A DNA stretch of 64,000 bases, from contig NZ_SHKP01000004.1 in the NCBI RefSeq assembly GCF_004217215.1, positions 838,829 to 902,828 of the forward strand. Direction: 5' to 3'. The notes beneath the pieces were generated by a model that worked only from the letters and a program-made list of their open reading frames with translations, did not search any database and was not told the DNA's origin. Below are positions 46,668 through 55,229 of the stretch, piece by piece. This stretch comes from Rivibacter subsaxonicus. Its GTDB lineage: Bacteria > Pseudomonadota > Gammaproteobacteria > Burkholderiales > Burkholderiaceae_C. Each line of letters starts with the position of its first letter. The first letter of the stretch is position 1. The position numbers were made by a program, and so were the translations under genes.

Positions 46668-47660
46668 TCAGTCCGCGTAGGCACCAGCTGCCTTGATGAC
46701 CGTTGCCCAGCGTGCCACTTCACCCTCGACAAACTTCTTGTGCGCCGCAGGCTCGAGCCGCGAATCGGTCACCACGCTGATGCCCAGCGCTTCCTGGCGC
46801 TTGATGAGTTCCGGGTCCTTGAGCGCCCCGCGAAGCGCCTCGTTCAGCTTCGCCAGCACCGGCACGGGTGTGTTGCGCGGCGCATAGAGGCCGTGCCAGA
46901 CGGATACGCTGAAGTCGGTCAGGCCACTCTCCGCCAGCGTCGGCACGGCGGCCAAGGCGGGCAGCTTCATACGTTCCTTGCTGGTGACAGCAAACGCCTT
47001 CACCTTGCCGCCCTCGATCTGGGGCACCGCGTTCGTGGCCTGCTCGCACATCAGGTCCACCGTGCCGCCTATCAGATCGGTCATGGCTGGGCCCGTGCCC
47101 TTGTACGGCACGGTCGTCATCTCGGCCTTCAACGCGCTTTGCAGCATCAGGCCGCAGAGGTGCGAGGCAGAGCCGACGCCTGCATGCGCCAGGTTCACCT
47201 TGGTCGAATCTGTCGCGATCCACTTGCGGAGCTCGGCGAAGCTCGCAGCCGAAAGGGTCGTGCGGCCGATCAAGGTCGACGGCGCTTCGTTGATCAGCCC
47301 GAGGTATTCGAAGTCGTCTATGCCCTTGTAGGGCAGCTTGCGGTAGAGCGACGGTGCCGTCGCGAAGCCGATGTGGTGCACCAGCAGGGTGTAGCCATCG
47401 GCTGTCGCCGTCGCCACCTTGGCCGCGCCCAGCGTGCCACCCGCGCCGCCGACATTTTCGACGATGACGGTCTGGTTCAGCCGTTTGCGCAGGGCCTCGG
47501 CCAGATCACGGGCGATCTTGTCGCTGGGCCCGCCTGCAGCAAACGGGACAACCAGCGTCACCGGCTTCTCCGGGAACTCGGCGCGCGCAGTGCTTGCCGC
47601 GGCGAGAAGAACCACCGAGGCCATCGCGAGGCCCCACGCACGCCGATTGAGCTTGTCCAT
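46668..47660 (-). CDS. Bug-type (TctC) periplasmic solute-binding protein
   Basis: 330 aa with signal peptide (cleavage near STARAEFP). Bug family opening EFPEKPVTLVVPFAAGGPSD and VENVGGAGGTLGAAKVA, HIGFATAPSLYRKLPYKGIDDF, and PYKGTGPAMTDLIGGTVDL. Binds small carboxylates for tripartite tricarboxylate transporters. tctA and tctB are absent, so it is an orphan binding protein, a common situation in Burkholderiales. Neighbouring genes suggest tartrate or a related hydroxy acid as ligand. Confidence 0.93.
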   Translation of the reverse strand: MDKLNRRAWGLAMASVVLLAAASTARAEFPEKPVTLVVPFAAGGPSDKIARDLAEALRKRLNQTVIVENVGGAGGTLGAAKVATATADGYTLLVHHIGFATAPSLYRKLPYKGIDDFEYLGLINEAPSTLIGRTTLSAASFAELRKWIATDSTKVNLAHAGVGSASHLCGLMLQSALKAEMTTVPYKGTGPAMTDLIGGTVDLMCEQATNAVPQIEGGKVKAFAVTSKERMKLPALAAVPTLAESGLTDFSVSVWHGLYAPRNTPVPVLAKLNEALRGALKDPELIKRQEALGISVVTDSRLEPAAHKKFVEGEVARWATVIKAAGAYAD

Positions 47661-47788
47661 TTCTGTCTCCGAGTGGGCGCACCACTGAGGGCGCTGTGAC
47701 TCGGATGATCATCGGCCGATTCGGCCAAGGCCAATGCCCGTTTTCTTGGCTTCGATGCTTTCAAAGCACCGCCGCCGCGTGCGCCGTC

Positions 47789-48709
47789 TCAGGCTGTCTG
47801 CGCTGCTGCGGTTGCGGAGTTCCAGAACGCCTCGGCGGCTTTGCCCACCTCGCCACGACGGCGGTACAGCCGAATCTCCAGATCGATGCGCCACTCGTCG
47901 GGCGCCGCGGCAACCAGTCTGCCGGTGGCAATGTCGTCACCCACGAGCAGTTGTGGGAGCCACGCCAGGCCGCGCTTGTCGAGCGCCATCGTCCGCAGCA
48001 CCGAGGCCAGGTGCGCGGTCAAGGCCTGATGGACGTGCAGGCGATCCAGCGCCGGCCCTTTCAGTTCGCGCAGGATGCGGCCAAGCCCGGATTCCGCGCT
48101 GTAGCCGAGCCACTGCGTCGTGGCACCCTTGCCGCTGACCGGCAGGCCGTGCAGAGGCCGGCCGGCCTCGTCGGGCGCCGACACGGGCAGCAGTTCGTCG
48201 GAGCCGACGACCAGGCTCGGAAACTCGGCCACGTCCAGCGGACCCCGTACGCCGGGATGCGCGTGGGCCAGCATGAAATGCACTTGGTTCTGCGCAAGCA
48301 GCGCTGCGCACTTCTGCTGCGTGTCGGACATCAGTTGGAGTTGGCCCATCGACGAGTGGGCCTCCAGCGCATGCAGCCAGCGGGGCATGAAGGTGAACGA
48401 CAGCGCGTGCGTGGCCGCGAATCGCAGCGCCGTCGAACTTGCTTCGGCGATCGCCCGCGCCTCGCCCGGGATGCCAGCCACGCGCGCCTGAAGATCCTGG
48501 GCCACGGTGCGGAACCACTCGCCGACTTCGGTCACCCGCGCCGGCTGCGAAGTGCGATCGAACAGGTCGGCGCCCAGCCACTCCTCCAGCGCGCGGATGC
48601 GGCGGCTGAACGCCGGCTGCGTCATGTGGCGATCAGCGGCGGCACGCGAGAAGTTGCCGGTGGCCGCCAGCGCCATGAAGTCGTCGATCCAGGACAGGTT
48701 CATCGACAT
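47789..48709 (-). CDS. LysR-family transcriptional regulator
   Basis: 306 aa. N-terminal winged HTH: LSWIDDFMALAATGNFSRAA and ADRHMTQPAFSRRIRALEEW, then a periplasmic-binding-like effector domain. Divergent from the D-tartrate dehydratase gene with 108 nt between starts, the usual layout for a LysR regulator and its target. The Bug gene lies 128 nt downstream on the same strand. ATG at 48709 or 48703 are both possible. The effector is inferred to be tartrate. Confidence 0.92.
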   Translation of the reverse strand: MSMNLSWIDDFMALAATGNFSRAAADRHMTQPAFSRRIRALEEWLGADLFDRTSQPARVTEVGEWFRTVAQDLQARVAGIPGEARAIAEASSTALRFAATHALSFTFMPRWLHALEAHSSMGQLQLMSDTQQKCAALLAQNQVHFMLAHAHPGVRGPLDVAEFPSLVVGSDELLPVSAPDEAGRPLHGLPVSGKGATTQWLGYSAESGLGRILRELKGPALDRLHVHQALTAHLASVLRTMALDKRGLAWLPQLLVGDDIATGRLVAAAPDEWRIDLEIRLYRRRGEVGKAAEAFWNSATAAAQTA

Positions 48710-48817
48710 GGCGGTGCTTTCCGGGCATCAAAGACGAGATAAACGGCATTGGGCAAGAGCGTCGTTGCCGACGATCATTTCGACACCGCAACCCCAACCG
48801 ACCCGCAGGAGACACCC

Positions 48818-49984
48818 GTGAAGATCGTCGAGATTCGTGAGAGGACCATCCCCATCAGCTCTGCTATCCGCAACGCCTACATCGACTTTAGCAAGATGAA
48901 CCTCAGCCTCGTGGCCGTCGTCACCGATGTGATCCGCGACGGCAAGCCGGTGGTGGGCTACGGCTTCAATTCCAACGGCCGCTATGGCCAGGGCAGCATG
49001 ATGCGCGAGCGCTTCATCCCGCGCATCCTGGAGACGCCTGCCGACGATCTGATCGACGCCAGCGGCAAGAACCTGGATCCGCACAAGATCTGGGCAGCGA
49101 TGTTCAGGAACGAGAAGCCGGGCGGCCATGGCGAGCGCTCGGTGGCCATCGGCACCATCGACATGGCGGTGTGGGATGCCGTCGCCAAGATCGAAGGCAA
49201 GCCGCTGTTCCAGCTGCTGTCTGATCGCTATGGCGACGGCAAGCCCAACCGCAAGATCTTCGTCTACGCCGCCGGCGGCTACTACTACCCCGGGCAGGAC
49301 TACAAGAAGCTGCAGGACGAGATGAAGAGCTACATCGACCGCGGCTACACGGTGGTCAAGAAGAAGATCGGCGGCGCCTCGCTCGACGAAGACCTGCGCC
49401 GGATCGACGCCATCATGGAAGTGCTGCAGGACGGCCAGAAGCTGTGCGTGGATGCCAACGGCCGCTTCGATCTGGAGACCGCGATCGCTTATGCCAAGGC
49501 GCTGTCGCAGTACGACCTGTTCTGGTACGAAGAGCCGGGCGACCCGCTGGACTTCGAACTGCAGGCCACGCTACGCCAGTACTACAAGAACCCGATGGCC
49601 ACCGGCGAGGACCTGTTCTCGATGCAGGACGCGCGCAACCTGATCCGCTATGGCGGCATGCGTCCCGACCGCGACTGGCTGCAGTTCGACTGCGCGCTCA
49701 GCTACGGCCTGGTCGAGTACCTGCGCACGCTGGAGATGCTGAAAGAGCACGGCTGGTCCCCCAGCCGCTGCATACCGCACGGCGGCCACCAGATGTCGCT
49801 GAACATCGCGGCCGGCTTGGGCCTGGGCGGCAACGAGTCTTACCCCGACCTGTTCCAGCCCTTCGGCGGATTCCCCGACGGCGTGAAGGTCGACAACAGC
49901 CACGTGACGCTGCCCGACCTGCCCGGCATCGGCTTCGAGGGCAAGGCCGACCTGTTCAAGGAAATGAAGGCCCTGTCGGCCTGA
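48818..49984 (+). CDS. D(-)-tartrate dehydratase (enolase superfamily)
   Basis: 388 aa. Residues match the characterised Bradyrhizobium enzyme with an offset of one: metal ligands D212 (CVDANGRF), E238 (WYEEPGDP) and E264 (TGEDLF); catalytic lysine K183 in VVKKKIGGA; and histidine H321 in PHGGHQMSL. This set is typical of the tartrate dehydratase group rather than of mandelate racemase in general. It dehydrates D-tartrate to oxaloacetate using Mg2+. Start is GTG at 48818, with CAGGAGA 5 nt upstream. Confidence 0.93.
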   Translation: MKIVEIRERTIPISSAIRNAYIDFSKMNLSLVAVVTDVIRDGKPVVGYGFNSNGRYGQGSMMRERFIPRILETPADDLIDASGKNLDPHKIWAAMFRNEKPGGHGERSVAIGTIDMAVWDAVAKIEGKPLFQLLSDRYGDGKPNRKIFVYAAGGYYYPGQDYKKLQDEMKSYIDRGYTVVKKKIGGASLDEDLRRIDAIMEVLQDGQKLCVDANGRFDLETAIAYAKALSQYDLFWYEEPGDPLDFELQATLRQYYKNPMATGEDLFSMQDARNLIRYGGMRPDRDWLQFDCALSYGLVEYLRTLEMLKEHGWSPSRCIPHGGHQMSLNIAAGLGLGGNESYPDLFQPFGGFPDGVKVDNSHVTLPDLPGIGFEGKADLFKEMKALSA

Positions 49985-50196
49985 GCCTGGCGCCTCAGGC
50001 GTCGCTGCAGGGGCGCCTGCATCAAAACGGTCCCACCTGCCGCGCCGCGTGGTGTGGCGTGCAGCGTCCTGCCAGACCATGACAGCCGGGGGCCGACTTC
50101 GGGACCGAGGTGCGTCGTACCTCGTCGCGCCTGGACGGCAGTTGGTTGTCGCCCGCGACAGGCCGCTTTGCGTCTCCGGGACGAAGGTTTCTTCGT

Positions 50197-50210
50197 GGCC
50201 GCAAGCGGCC
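50197..50210. terminator. Palindromic hairpin before the hydrolase stop
   Basis: GGCCGC-AA-GCGGCC in the 250-bp gap between convergent genes, with a second short stem ACGAAG-GTTT-CTTCGT just to its left. A terminator role is suggested by location only. The rest of the gap shows no gene. Confidence 0.35.
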
Positions 50211-50234
50211 CTGCGCCTCGAGTGCGAAGTCGCC

Positions 50235-51275
50235 TCAGGCCCCCGGCCCCGCGCTGACCGGATACCCCGCCTCTAGCCACGCCTTCATGCCGCCGTCGAG
50301 TGCCGCCACGCGCTGGAAGCCCATCGAGCGCAGCGTGGCCGCGGCCAGCGTCGAGATGCGGCCGAACTCGCAGCAGGTGACGATGCGCGCGGTGGGGTCG
50401 GGGAGCTCGGCGTTGACGCGCAGTTCGAGCTGGCCGCGCGGCAGGAGCCGCGCGCCGGGGATGTGGCCGGCCTCGTAGGCGTCGCGCTCGCGCACGTCGA
50501 GCACGATCAGCTCGGTCGGCGCCGCCTGCACGCGCGACAGCAGTTCGGCCATCGCCATGAACGGCACGCTGGCGCTGGCCTCGGCCAGCATCTGCGCCAC
50601 GGTCTTGCCGCCGCTCATGTTGGTGCGCAGCGCCTCGGTCAGGTGGGTCGGCATCGACAGGTCGAGCTGCCGCATCATCTGCACGAAGGCGGCCTTGTCG
50701 CGTTGCTGCAGGCGCGGGTTGGTGGCGAGTTCGTCGCCCAGGGTCGAGTGGCTGCGGCCCTTGTAGTCGTGCGCCGGGTAGACCTTCAGCGCCGGGTCGA
50801 GCCTGAGCAGGCGGCCGAACAGGCTCTCGAAGAGCGCCTCCGGATCGCCGGTCGGCAGATCGGTGCGGCCGGTGCCGCCGATCAGCAGCGTGTCGCCGGT
50901 GAAGACGCGGTCCTCGCACACCAGGCACATCGAGTCGACCGTGTGGCCGGGCGTGTGCAGCACCTGCAGTCGCAATTGCCCGAGCACGATCATCTCGCCG
51001 TCCTCGACGCGCATCTGCACGCCCGGCGCCGGGCTCGCGCGGTGCATCACGCTCAGCGCGCCGAGCTGCTCGGCGAGCTGGCGCGAGGCCGAGAAGTGGT
51101 CGGCGTGCGTGTGCGTGTCGATCACGAAGCGGATGCGCAGCCCGTCGCGCGCGGCCAGCGCCAGGTAGCGGTCGACCTGGCTCGCCTCGGGATCGATCAG
51201 CGCGCCGGCGCTGGTCTTCTCGCAGCCGACCAGGTAGGACTGGCAGCCACCGGTGGCGATCTGCTCGAAGATCAC
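50235..51275 (-). CDS. Metallo-beta-lactamase/rhodanese fusion (persulfide dioxygenase-like)
   Basis: 346 aa. Residues 1-230: ETHE1-like metallo-hydrolase with IDTHTHADHFSAS, LHTPGHTVDS, FTGDTLLIGGTGRTDLP and VYPAHDYKGR. Residues 245-340: rhodanese domain with LDVRERDAYEAGHIPGA and the active-site loop TCCEFGRIS. The fusion suggests oxidation of glutathione persulfide to sulfite and transfer of sulfur, possibly to thiosulfate. The rhodanese loop keeps a cysteine. The GTG start overlaps the peroxiredoxin stop by 4 nt. Confidence 0.93.
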   Translation of the reverse strand: MIFEQIATGGCQSYLVGCEKTSAGALIDPEASQVDRYLALAARDGLRIRFVIDTHTHADHFSASRQLAEQLGALSVMHRASPAPGVQMRVEDGEMIVLGQLRLQVLHTPGHTVDSMCLVCEDRVFTGDTLLIGGTGRTDLPTGDPEALFESLFGRLLRLDPALKVYPAHDYKGRSHSTLGDELATNPRLQQRDKAAFVQMMRQLDLSMPTHLTEALRTNMSGGKTVAQMLAEASASVPFMAMAELLSRVQAAPTELIVLDVRERDAYEAGHIPGARLLPRGQLELRVNAELPDPTARIVTCCEFGRISTLAAATLRSMGFQRVAALDGGMKAWLEAGYPVSAGPGA

Positions 51276-51934
51276 GGCTTGGGCTGCTTGACGATGCGCA
51301 GGTAGGGCTTGGGTGCCTTCCAGCCATCGGGGAACAGCGCCTTGGCGTCATCGTCCGAGACCGAGCCGGCGATGATCACGTCCTCGCCCTGTTTCCAGTT
51401 GACCGGCGTGGCGACCTTGTGCTTTGCGGTCATCTGCATCGAGTCGAGCACGCGCAGGATCTCGTCGAAGTTGCGCCCGGTGGTCATCGGGTAGGTCATC
51501 ATCAGCTTGATCTTCTTGTCGGGGCCGATGACGAAGACCGAGCGCACGGTTGCGTTGGTGGCCGCCGTGCGGCCGTCGCAGCCACCGGCCTCGTCGGCCG
51601 GCAGCATGTTGTAGAGCTTGGCGACCGCGAGATCGGTGTCGCCGATCATCGGGTAGCGCGGCAGGTGGCCCTGGGTCTCCTCGATGTCCCGGGCCCAGCG
51701 CGCGTGGTTGTCGACCGGGTCGATCGACAGGCCGATCAGCTTGCAGTTGCGGCGCGTGAACTCGGGCTCGATGCCGGCCATGTAGCCGAGTTCGGTGGTG
51801 CAGACCGGGGTGAAGTCCTTCGGGTGCGAGAACAGGATCGCCCAGCCGTCGCCGATCCACTCGTGGAAGCGGATCTGGCCCTGGGTGGTGGTGGCGCTGA
51901 AATCGGGTGCGGTGTCGTTGATGCGTAGCGACAT
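51272..51934 (-). CDS. 1-Cys peroxiredoxin (Prx6 type)
   Basis: 220 aa. Peroxidatic cysteine C45 in SHPKDFTPVCTTELGYM; the resolving cysteine of 2-Cys forms is absent. Prx6 hallmarks: KLIGLSIDPVDNHARWARDI and KLMMTYPMTTGRNFDEILRV. It reduces peroxides in the cytoplasm. First gene of an operon with the persulfide dioxygenase/rhodanese gene, a combination that points to joint handling of sulfide and peroxide stress. ATG at 51934 with GGAGAGAAGCC upstream. Confidence 0.95.
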   Translation of the reverse strand: MSLRINDTAPDFSATTTQGQIRFHEWIGDGWAILFSHPKDFTPVCTTELGYMAGIEPEFTRRNCKLIGLSIDPVDNHARWARDIEETQGHLPRYPMIGDTDLAVAKLYNMLPADEAGGCDGRTAATNATVRSVFVIGPDKKIKLMMTYPMTTGRNFDEILRVLDSMQMTAKHKVATPVNWKQGEDVIIAGSVSDDDAKALFPDGWKAPKPYLRIVKQPKP

Positions 51935-52069
51935 GGCTTCTCTCCTTCCGTGTGGGCGCGTCGGCGCCAGCCCGGCGCCCTGTCACGCAGGCCCCTCGGG
52001 AGTTTAAGCAGCTTGCCGCGAGCGCGTCGACGGCCTGGCGGCCATCGACGCTTCGCATCAATCAGGTCG

Positions 52070-53182
52070 TCACGACGGCAGGAAGTCCACCGGCCAGCTC
52101 ACGACCATCACGTCCACGTCCTTGGCGCCGAAGTCGAACTGGCGGATGCGCGCCAGCAGCTTGGCCTCGAGCTCGCTTGCCTTGAGCTCGCTCGAGAGGA
52201 TCTTCACCTCGACCACGTTGCCGCCGGGGGCGATCTTCAGCTCGAGCACGACCTTGCCCTGCAGCGCCGGGTCCTCGCGCAGCGCGCGGTTGTAGATCGC
52301 GTAGATCGCGCCCTTGTTGCGCTCGAAGACCAGCTTGATCTCCTCGATCGAGCGCGAGGCCTTGCCGCTGGCGCCCTTGCTGAGCGTGCCGCCGGCACCG
52401 CCGCCGCCAGCGCCGGTGCCGTCGCCGCTGCCCTTGCCGCCGCGCACGCCACCGCCGCCGTAGCCGCCGCCGCCACCGCCGCCGGCCGCGCCCTCGACCA
52501 GCGTCGTTGCACGGCCGGCGAGGCCGCCGCCACCGGTGTTGCGGCTGTAGGCGGCGGTGTTGATGCCGCCGCTGCCACCGGTCGCGTTGGAGGTGATCAG
52601 CGCGCGATCGGGCACGCCGGCCTCGGTGCCGGAGCCGACGCCGACACCGACCCCGGTGCCGACCCCGGCGCCCGGCTTGATGTCCTGCTTCAGTTGCACC
52701 GCGACCGGTGCACCGCGCAGTTCGGCCAGCTGGTCCGACATCGCGAGCAGGCCGACGCCGGCGGCCTTGCGCCGTGCGTTGTCGATGGCCACCTCGCCCG
52801 GCGCCTTGTTCGGCTGCGGGTTGCGTGCCTCGGGCGCGATCGCGGCCTTCGGCGGCTCGGGTCGCTTGGGGTCGGGCTTGGTGGCGCTGGGGCTCTTCTC
52901 GACCTCGGGCTTGGCGGCCTCAGGCTTGGCTGGCGCCGCTGCCACCGGTGGCGGCGGTGGAGGCAGTTCGCGTTCGAGCAGCAGCTTGGCATAGCGCGGC
53001 GGCAGCTCCTGCGCCTGCGTGCGGTCGATCTCGGGGCGTGGCATCAGCAGCATCGCCAGGCACAGGATCGTCACGCCGACCAGCACGCGGCCGAGGATGC
53101 GCTTGAACCGCGCCTCATCCTCGACCAGCGTCGCCCACGGCAGCACCTGCGGGCGGAAGGAGACGCTCATCGCGGCGCTCAT
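52070..53182 (-). CDS. TonB-like protein with AgmX/PglI-type C-terminus
   Basis: 370 aa. One N-terminal membrane helix (VLVGVTILCLAMLLM), a proline-rich then lysine/proline-rich periplasmic linker (ELPPPPPPVAAAPAKPEAAK), a glycine-rich stretch of about 100 residues, and a C-terminal TonB-type domain (about 280-370): FERNKGAIYAIYNRALRED, VVLELKIAPGGNVVEVKI and ARIRQFDFGAKDVDVMVVSW. This resembles the AgmX/PglI family that links inner-membrane motors to the outer envelope. Start ATG 53182 overlaps the ExbD stop (4 nt). Last gene of the operon. Confidence 0.88.
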   Translation of the reverse strand: MSAAMSVSFRPQVLPWATLVEDEARFKRILGRVLVGVTILCLAMLLMPRPEIDRTQAQELPPRYAKLLLERELPPPPPPVAAAPAKPEAAKPEVEKSPSATKPDPKRPEPPKAAIAPEARNPQPNKAPGEVAIDNARRKAAGVGLLAMSDQLAELRGAPVAVQLKQDIKPGAGVGTGVGVGVGSGTEAGVPDRALITSNATGGSGGINTAAYSRNTGGGGLAGRATTLVEGAAGGGGGGGYGGGGVRGGKGSGDGTGAGGGGAGGTLSKGASGKASRSIEEIKLVFERNKGAIYAIYNRALREDPALQGKVVLELKIAPGGNVVEVKILSSELKASELEAKLLARIRQFDFGAKDVDVMVVSWPVDFLPS

Positions 53183-53673
53183 ACGCCGTCCCTCCGCCGC
53201 ACCGCGAACGAGACGTCGCTGAAGTTGGCGCGTGCGCTGGAGTACATGACCTTGCGCAGCAGGCGGTACGGGATCGACTGGTCGCCCATGATCGTCACCG
53301 ACTTGCTCTTGGCCTGGTTCTCGGCGCGCACCGCCTGGCGGCCGCCGAGCAGTTCGAGCTCGGCCTTGAGCGGCTCGATCAGGTCGTCGTTGCGCGCCAT
53401 CACCTCGGCCACCGACGCCACCTTGCGGCCGTCGACCAGGATGTCCTGCTCGCTGACGATCACGACGATCGTCTCCTTGGGCGACTGCTCGGCGGTCGAC
53501 GCCGGCAGCTTCACCGCCTTCGGGCTCGGCAGCAGTTCGACGCCCGAGGCGCCCGAGAGCAGGAAGAAGATCAGGATCGTGAAGATGTCGATCAGCGCCA
53601 CGAGGTTCATGTCGAGCGCGGTGTTGTTGCGCGCCTTGCGCTCGGCGCGCTTCTGGAGCGGGGTCAGCTTCAT
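53179..53673 (-). CDS. ExbD/TolR-family protein, second copy
   Basis: 164 aa. Single N-terminal helix with the critical aspartate: NLVALIDIFTILIFFLLSG. This is the strong ExbD/TolR signature (proton-sensing Asp). The periplasmic part has IVVIVSEQDILVDGRKVASV and IPYRLLRKVMYSSARANF. Partner of the ExbB-type channel. Overlaps both neighbours by 4 nt. Confidence 0.92.
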   Translation of the reverse strand: MKLTPLQKRAERKARNNTALDMNLVALIDIFTILIFFLLSGASGVELLPSPKAVKLPASTAEQSPKETIVVIVSEQDILVDGRKVASVAEVMARNDDLIEPLKAELELLGGRQAVRAENQAKSKSVTIMGDQSIPYRLLRKVMYSSARANFSDVSFAVRRRDGV

Positions 53674-54176
53674 CGTGCCGCCACCTTCTTGGGCACCGGC
53701 GCATCGCCGATCGAGATGTTCGGGAACAGCTCGTCGCGGATGATCTTCGGGCCCTGGGTCACGTAGGTGCTGCGCACGCTGTCCATCACCTTGACCAGCG
53801 CGTCGTAGGGCGTGTCGGGCTGGGCCAGGATCGTGGCCTCCAGCTCCTGCGGGTGCTCGCTCTTGAGCTGCACCATCAGCGCCGACAGCGTCGCCACGTC
53901 GTAGCCGCCGCCGGCCAGGTTGGGGATGCTCTGGCGCAGGCCGCCGATGCGGCCGCCAACGTCGATGCGCTCGGGCCAGAGCACCACCTCGAGCAGCAGC
54001 TTGTTCTCCTCCAGTTGGCCGGCGCCGCTCGACTGCGCGGGCAGCGTCAGCTCCAGCACCGCCAGCCGCGAGAACACCGCGGTCGACAGCAGGAACGGCA
54101 CCAGCACCACGATCAGGTTGATGAAGGCCGTGATCTCCAGATGCGCGGCCTGCTTGCGCGGGCGTCGGACTCGCAT
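53670..54176 (-). CDS. ExbD/TolR-family protein, first copy (atypical)
   Basis: 168 aa. One helix near the N-terminus, ITAFINLIVVLVPFLLSTAV. The helix start reads FINLIVV where most ExbD/TolR proteins have an aspartate (VDVMLVL); the Asp appears to be replaced by Asn. The periplasmic domain resembles ExbD (LLEVVLWPERIDVGGRIGGL, PYDALVKVMDSVRSTYV). It may be structural rather than proton-conducting, with the second copy carrying the conserved Asp. Confidence 0.85.
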   Translation of the reverse strand: MRVRRPRKQAAHLEITAFINLIVVLVPFLLSTAVFSRLAVLELTLPAQSSGAGQLEENKLLLEVVLWPERIDVGGRIGGLRQSIPNLAGGGYDVATLSALMVQLKSEHPQELEATILAQPDTPYDALVKVMDSVRSTYVTQGPKIIRDELFPNISIGDAPVPKKVAAR

Positions 54177-54207
54177 GATCTTTACTCCTGAAGACGGGTG
54201 GGCTGCT

Positions 54208-54864
54208 TCAGCGTGCGGCCGGCGTCTGTTCGGCGCGCAGGCGCTGCACCAGGTTCAGGAAGCTGATCTTGGCGGCCTCGAGGCCGTCGACGATCTCGCT
54301 GGTCTTGGCCTGCAGGAAGGCGTGGATCAGCAGGAAGGGGATCGCGACCATCAGCGCGAATGCGGTGTTGTTCATCGCGATCGAGATCGAGGCCGACAGC
54401 AGCTCGGCCTTCTCGGCCGGGTTGACCTGCGCCACCGCGGTGAAGCCCTTGATCAGGCCGATGATGGTGCCGAGCAGGCCGACCAGCGTGATCACGTTGG
54501 CCAGCGTCGCGATGTAGTGGGTGCGCTTTTCCAGGCGCGGCACGATCTCCATCATGCCTTCCTCCATCGCGTTGTCGATGTCCTCGCGGCGGCCGGCGCT
54601 CTGCATGCGCGTCAGGCCGTAGTGGACGATCTTGCCCATCGCGGCGTCGCTCTTGGCGGTCACGCCGTGGACCTCCTTGAACTGGCCCTGCTGCAGCATC
54701 GGTTGCACCTTTGCCCAGAGCTGGCGGTTCTGGGTGCGCGTGCGGTTCAGGAAGATGAAGCGCTCGATCGCGATCGAGACGCCGATCGCCATGATCAGCA
54801 GGCTGGGGTAGATGAAAAGGCCAGAGTCCTGGAAGAACTTGACGGCGGTCTGGAATGCGTTCAT
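54208..54864 (-). CDS. ExbB/TolQ/MotA-family proton channel
   Basis: 218 aa with three membrane helices: FIYPSLLIMAIGVSIAIERF, HYIATLANVITLVGLLGTII and AISIAMNNTAFALMVAIPFL. Family motifs TLANVITLVGLLGTIIGLI and NNTAFALMVAIP are present. With the ExbD proteins it would form the pmf-driven stator of the machine. Starts 32 nt after the small exported protein gene. Confidence 0.93.
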   Translation of the reverse strand: MNAFQTAVKFFQDSGLFIYPSLLIMAIGVSIAIERFIFLNRTRTQNRQLWAKVQPMLQQGQFKEVHGVTAKSDAAMGKIVHYGLTRMQSAGRREDIDNAMEEGMMEIVPRLEKRTHYIATLANVITLVGLLGTIIGLIKGFTAVAQVNPAEKAELLSASISIAMNNTAFALMVAIPFLLIHAFLQAKTSEIVDGLEAAKISFLNLVQRLRAEQTPAAR

Positions 54865-54896
54865 CGCTGGTTACTCCGAAAGAAATTGGGGGCGGT

Positions 54897-55229
54897 TCAT
54901 TTGCTGACTTGCGGCACGGCCGCGGGTGGCGCGACCGAGAGCGTATTGGCCTGGATCTGGTCGTTGTAGCGAAGCTGGCGCCGCAGCACGTCGCGATCGA
55001 CCGGCGCCAGCGCCTCGTCGAGCACGCTCTGCCCCGGCCGGCCCGAGAGATCGCCGGCCTGCGGCTTCTTCCACGGCACGATGTAGAGCACCTTCGGCAG
55101 CTCGCGGTTGCCGATGATCTGGGTGCGGTCGATGTCCGCGCGGTCCTGGGCCAGGGCCGGCGCGGCCAGCGCCACCCACAGCGATGCCAGGCCTGCGAAG
55201 GCTAGCGCGGTCGACGGGGTCCTCGTCAT
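54897..55229 (-). CDS. Small exported hypothetical protein
   Basis: 110 aa with signal peptide (LAFAGLASLWVALAAPALAQ, cleavage near LAQDRA). The mature part is about 80 residues: RTQIIGNRELPKVLYIVPWK stands out as a structured motif, then a proline-containing tail. It probably is periplasmic. Not recognised. Overlaps the TPR lipoprotein stop by 4 nt (ATGA), so it is part of the operon. Confidence 0.75.
   Translation of the reverse strand: MTRTPSTALAFAGLASLWVALAAPALAQDRADIDRTQIIGNRELPKVLYIVPWKKPQAGDLSGRPGQSVLDEALAPVDRDVLRRQLRYNDQIQANTLSVAPPAAVPQVSK

Noticed and set aside
50049-50478. Short plus-strand frames after the tartrate dehydratase gene
   Set aside because: No start signal or recognisable motif; they run antisense into the persulfide dioxygenase gene.
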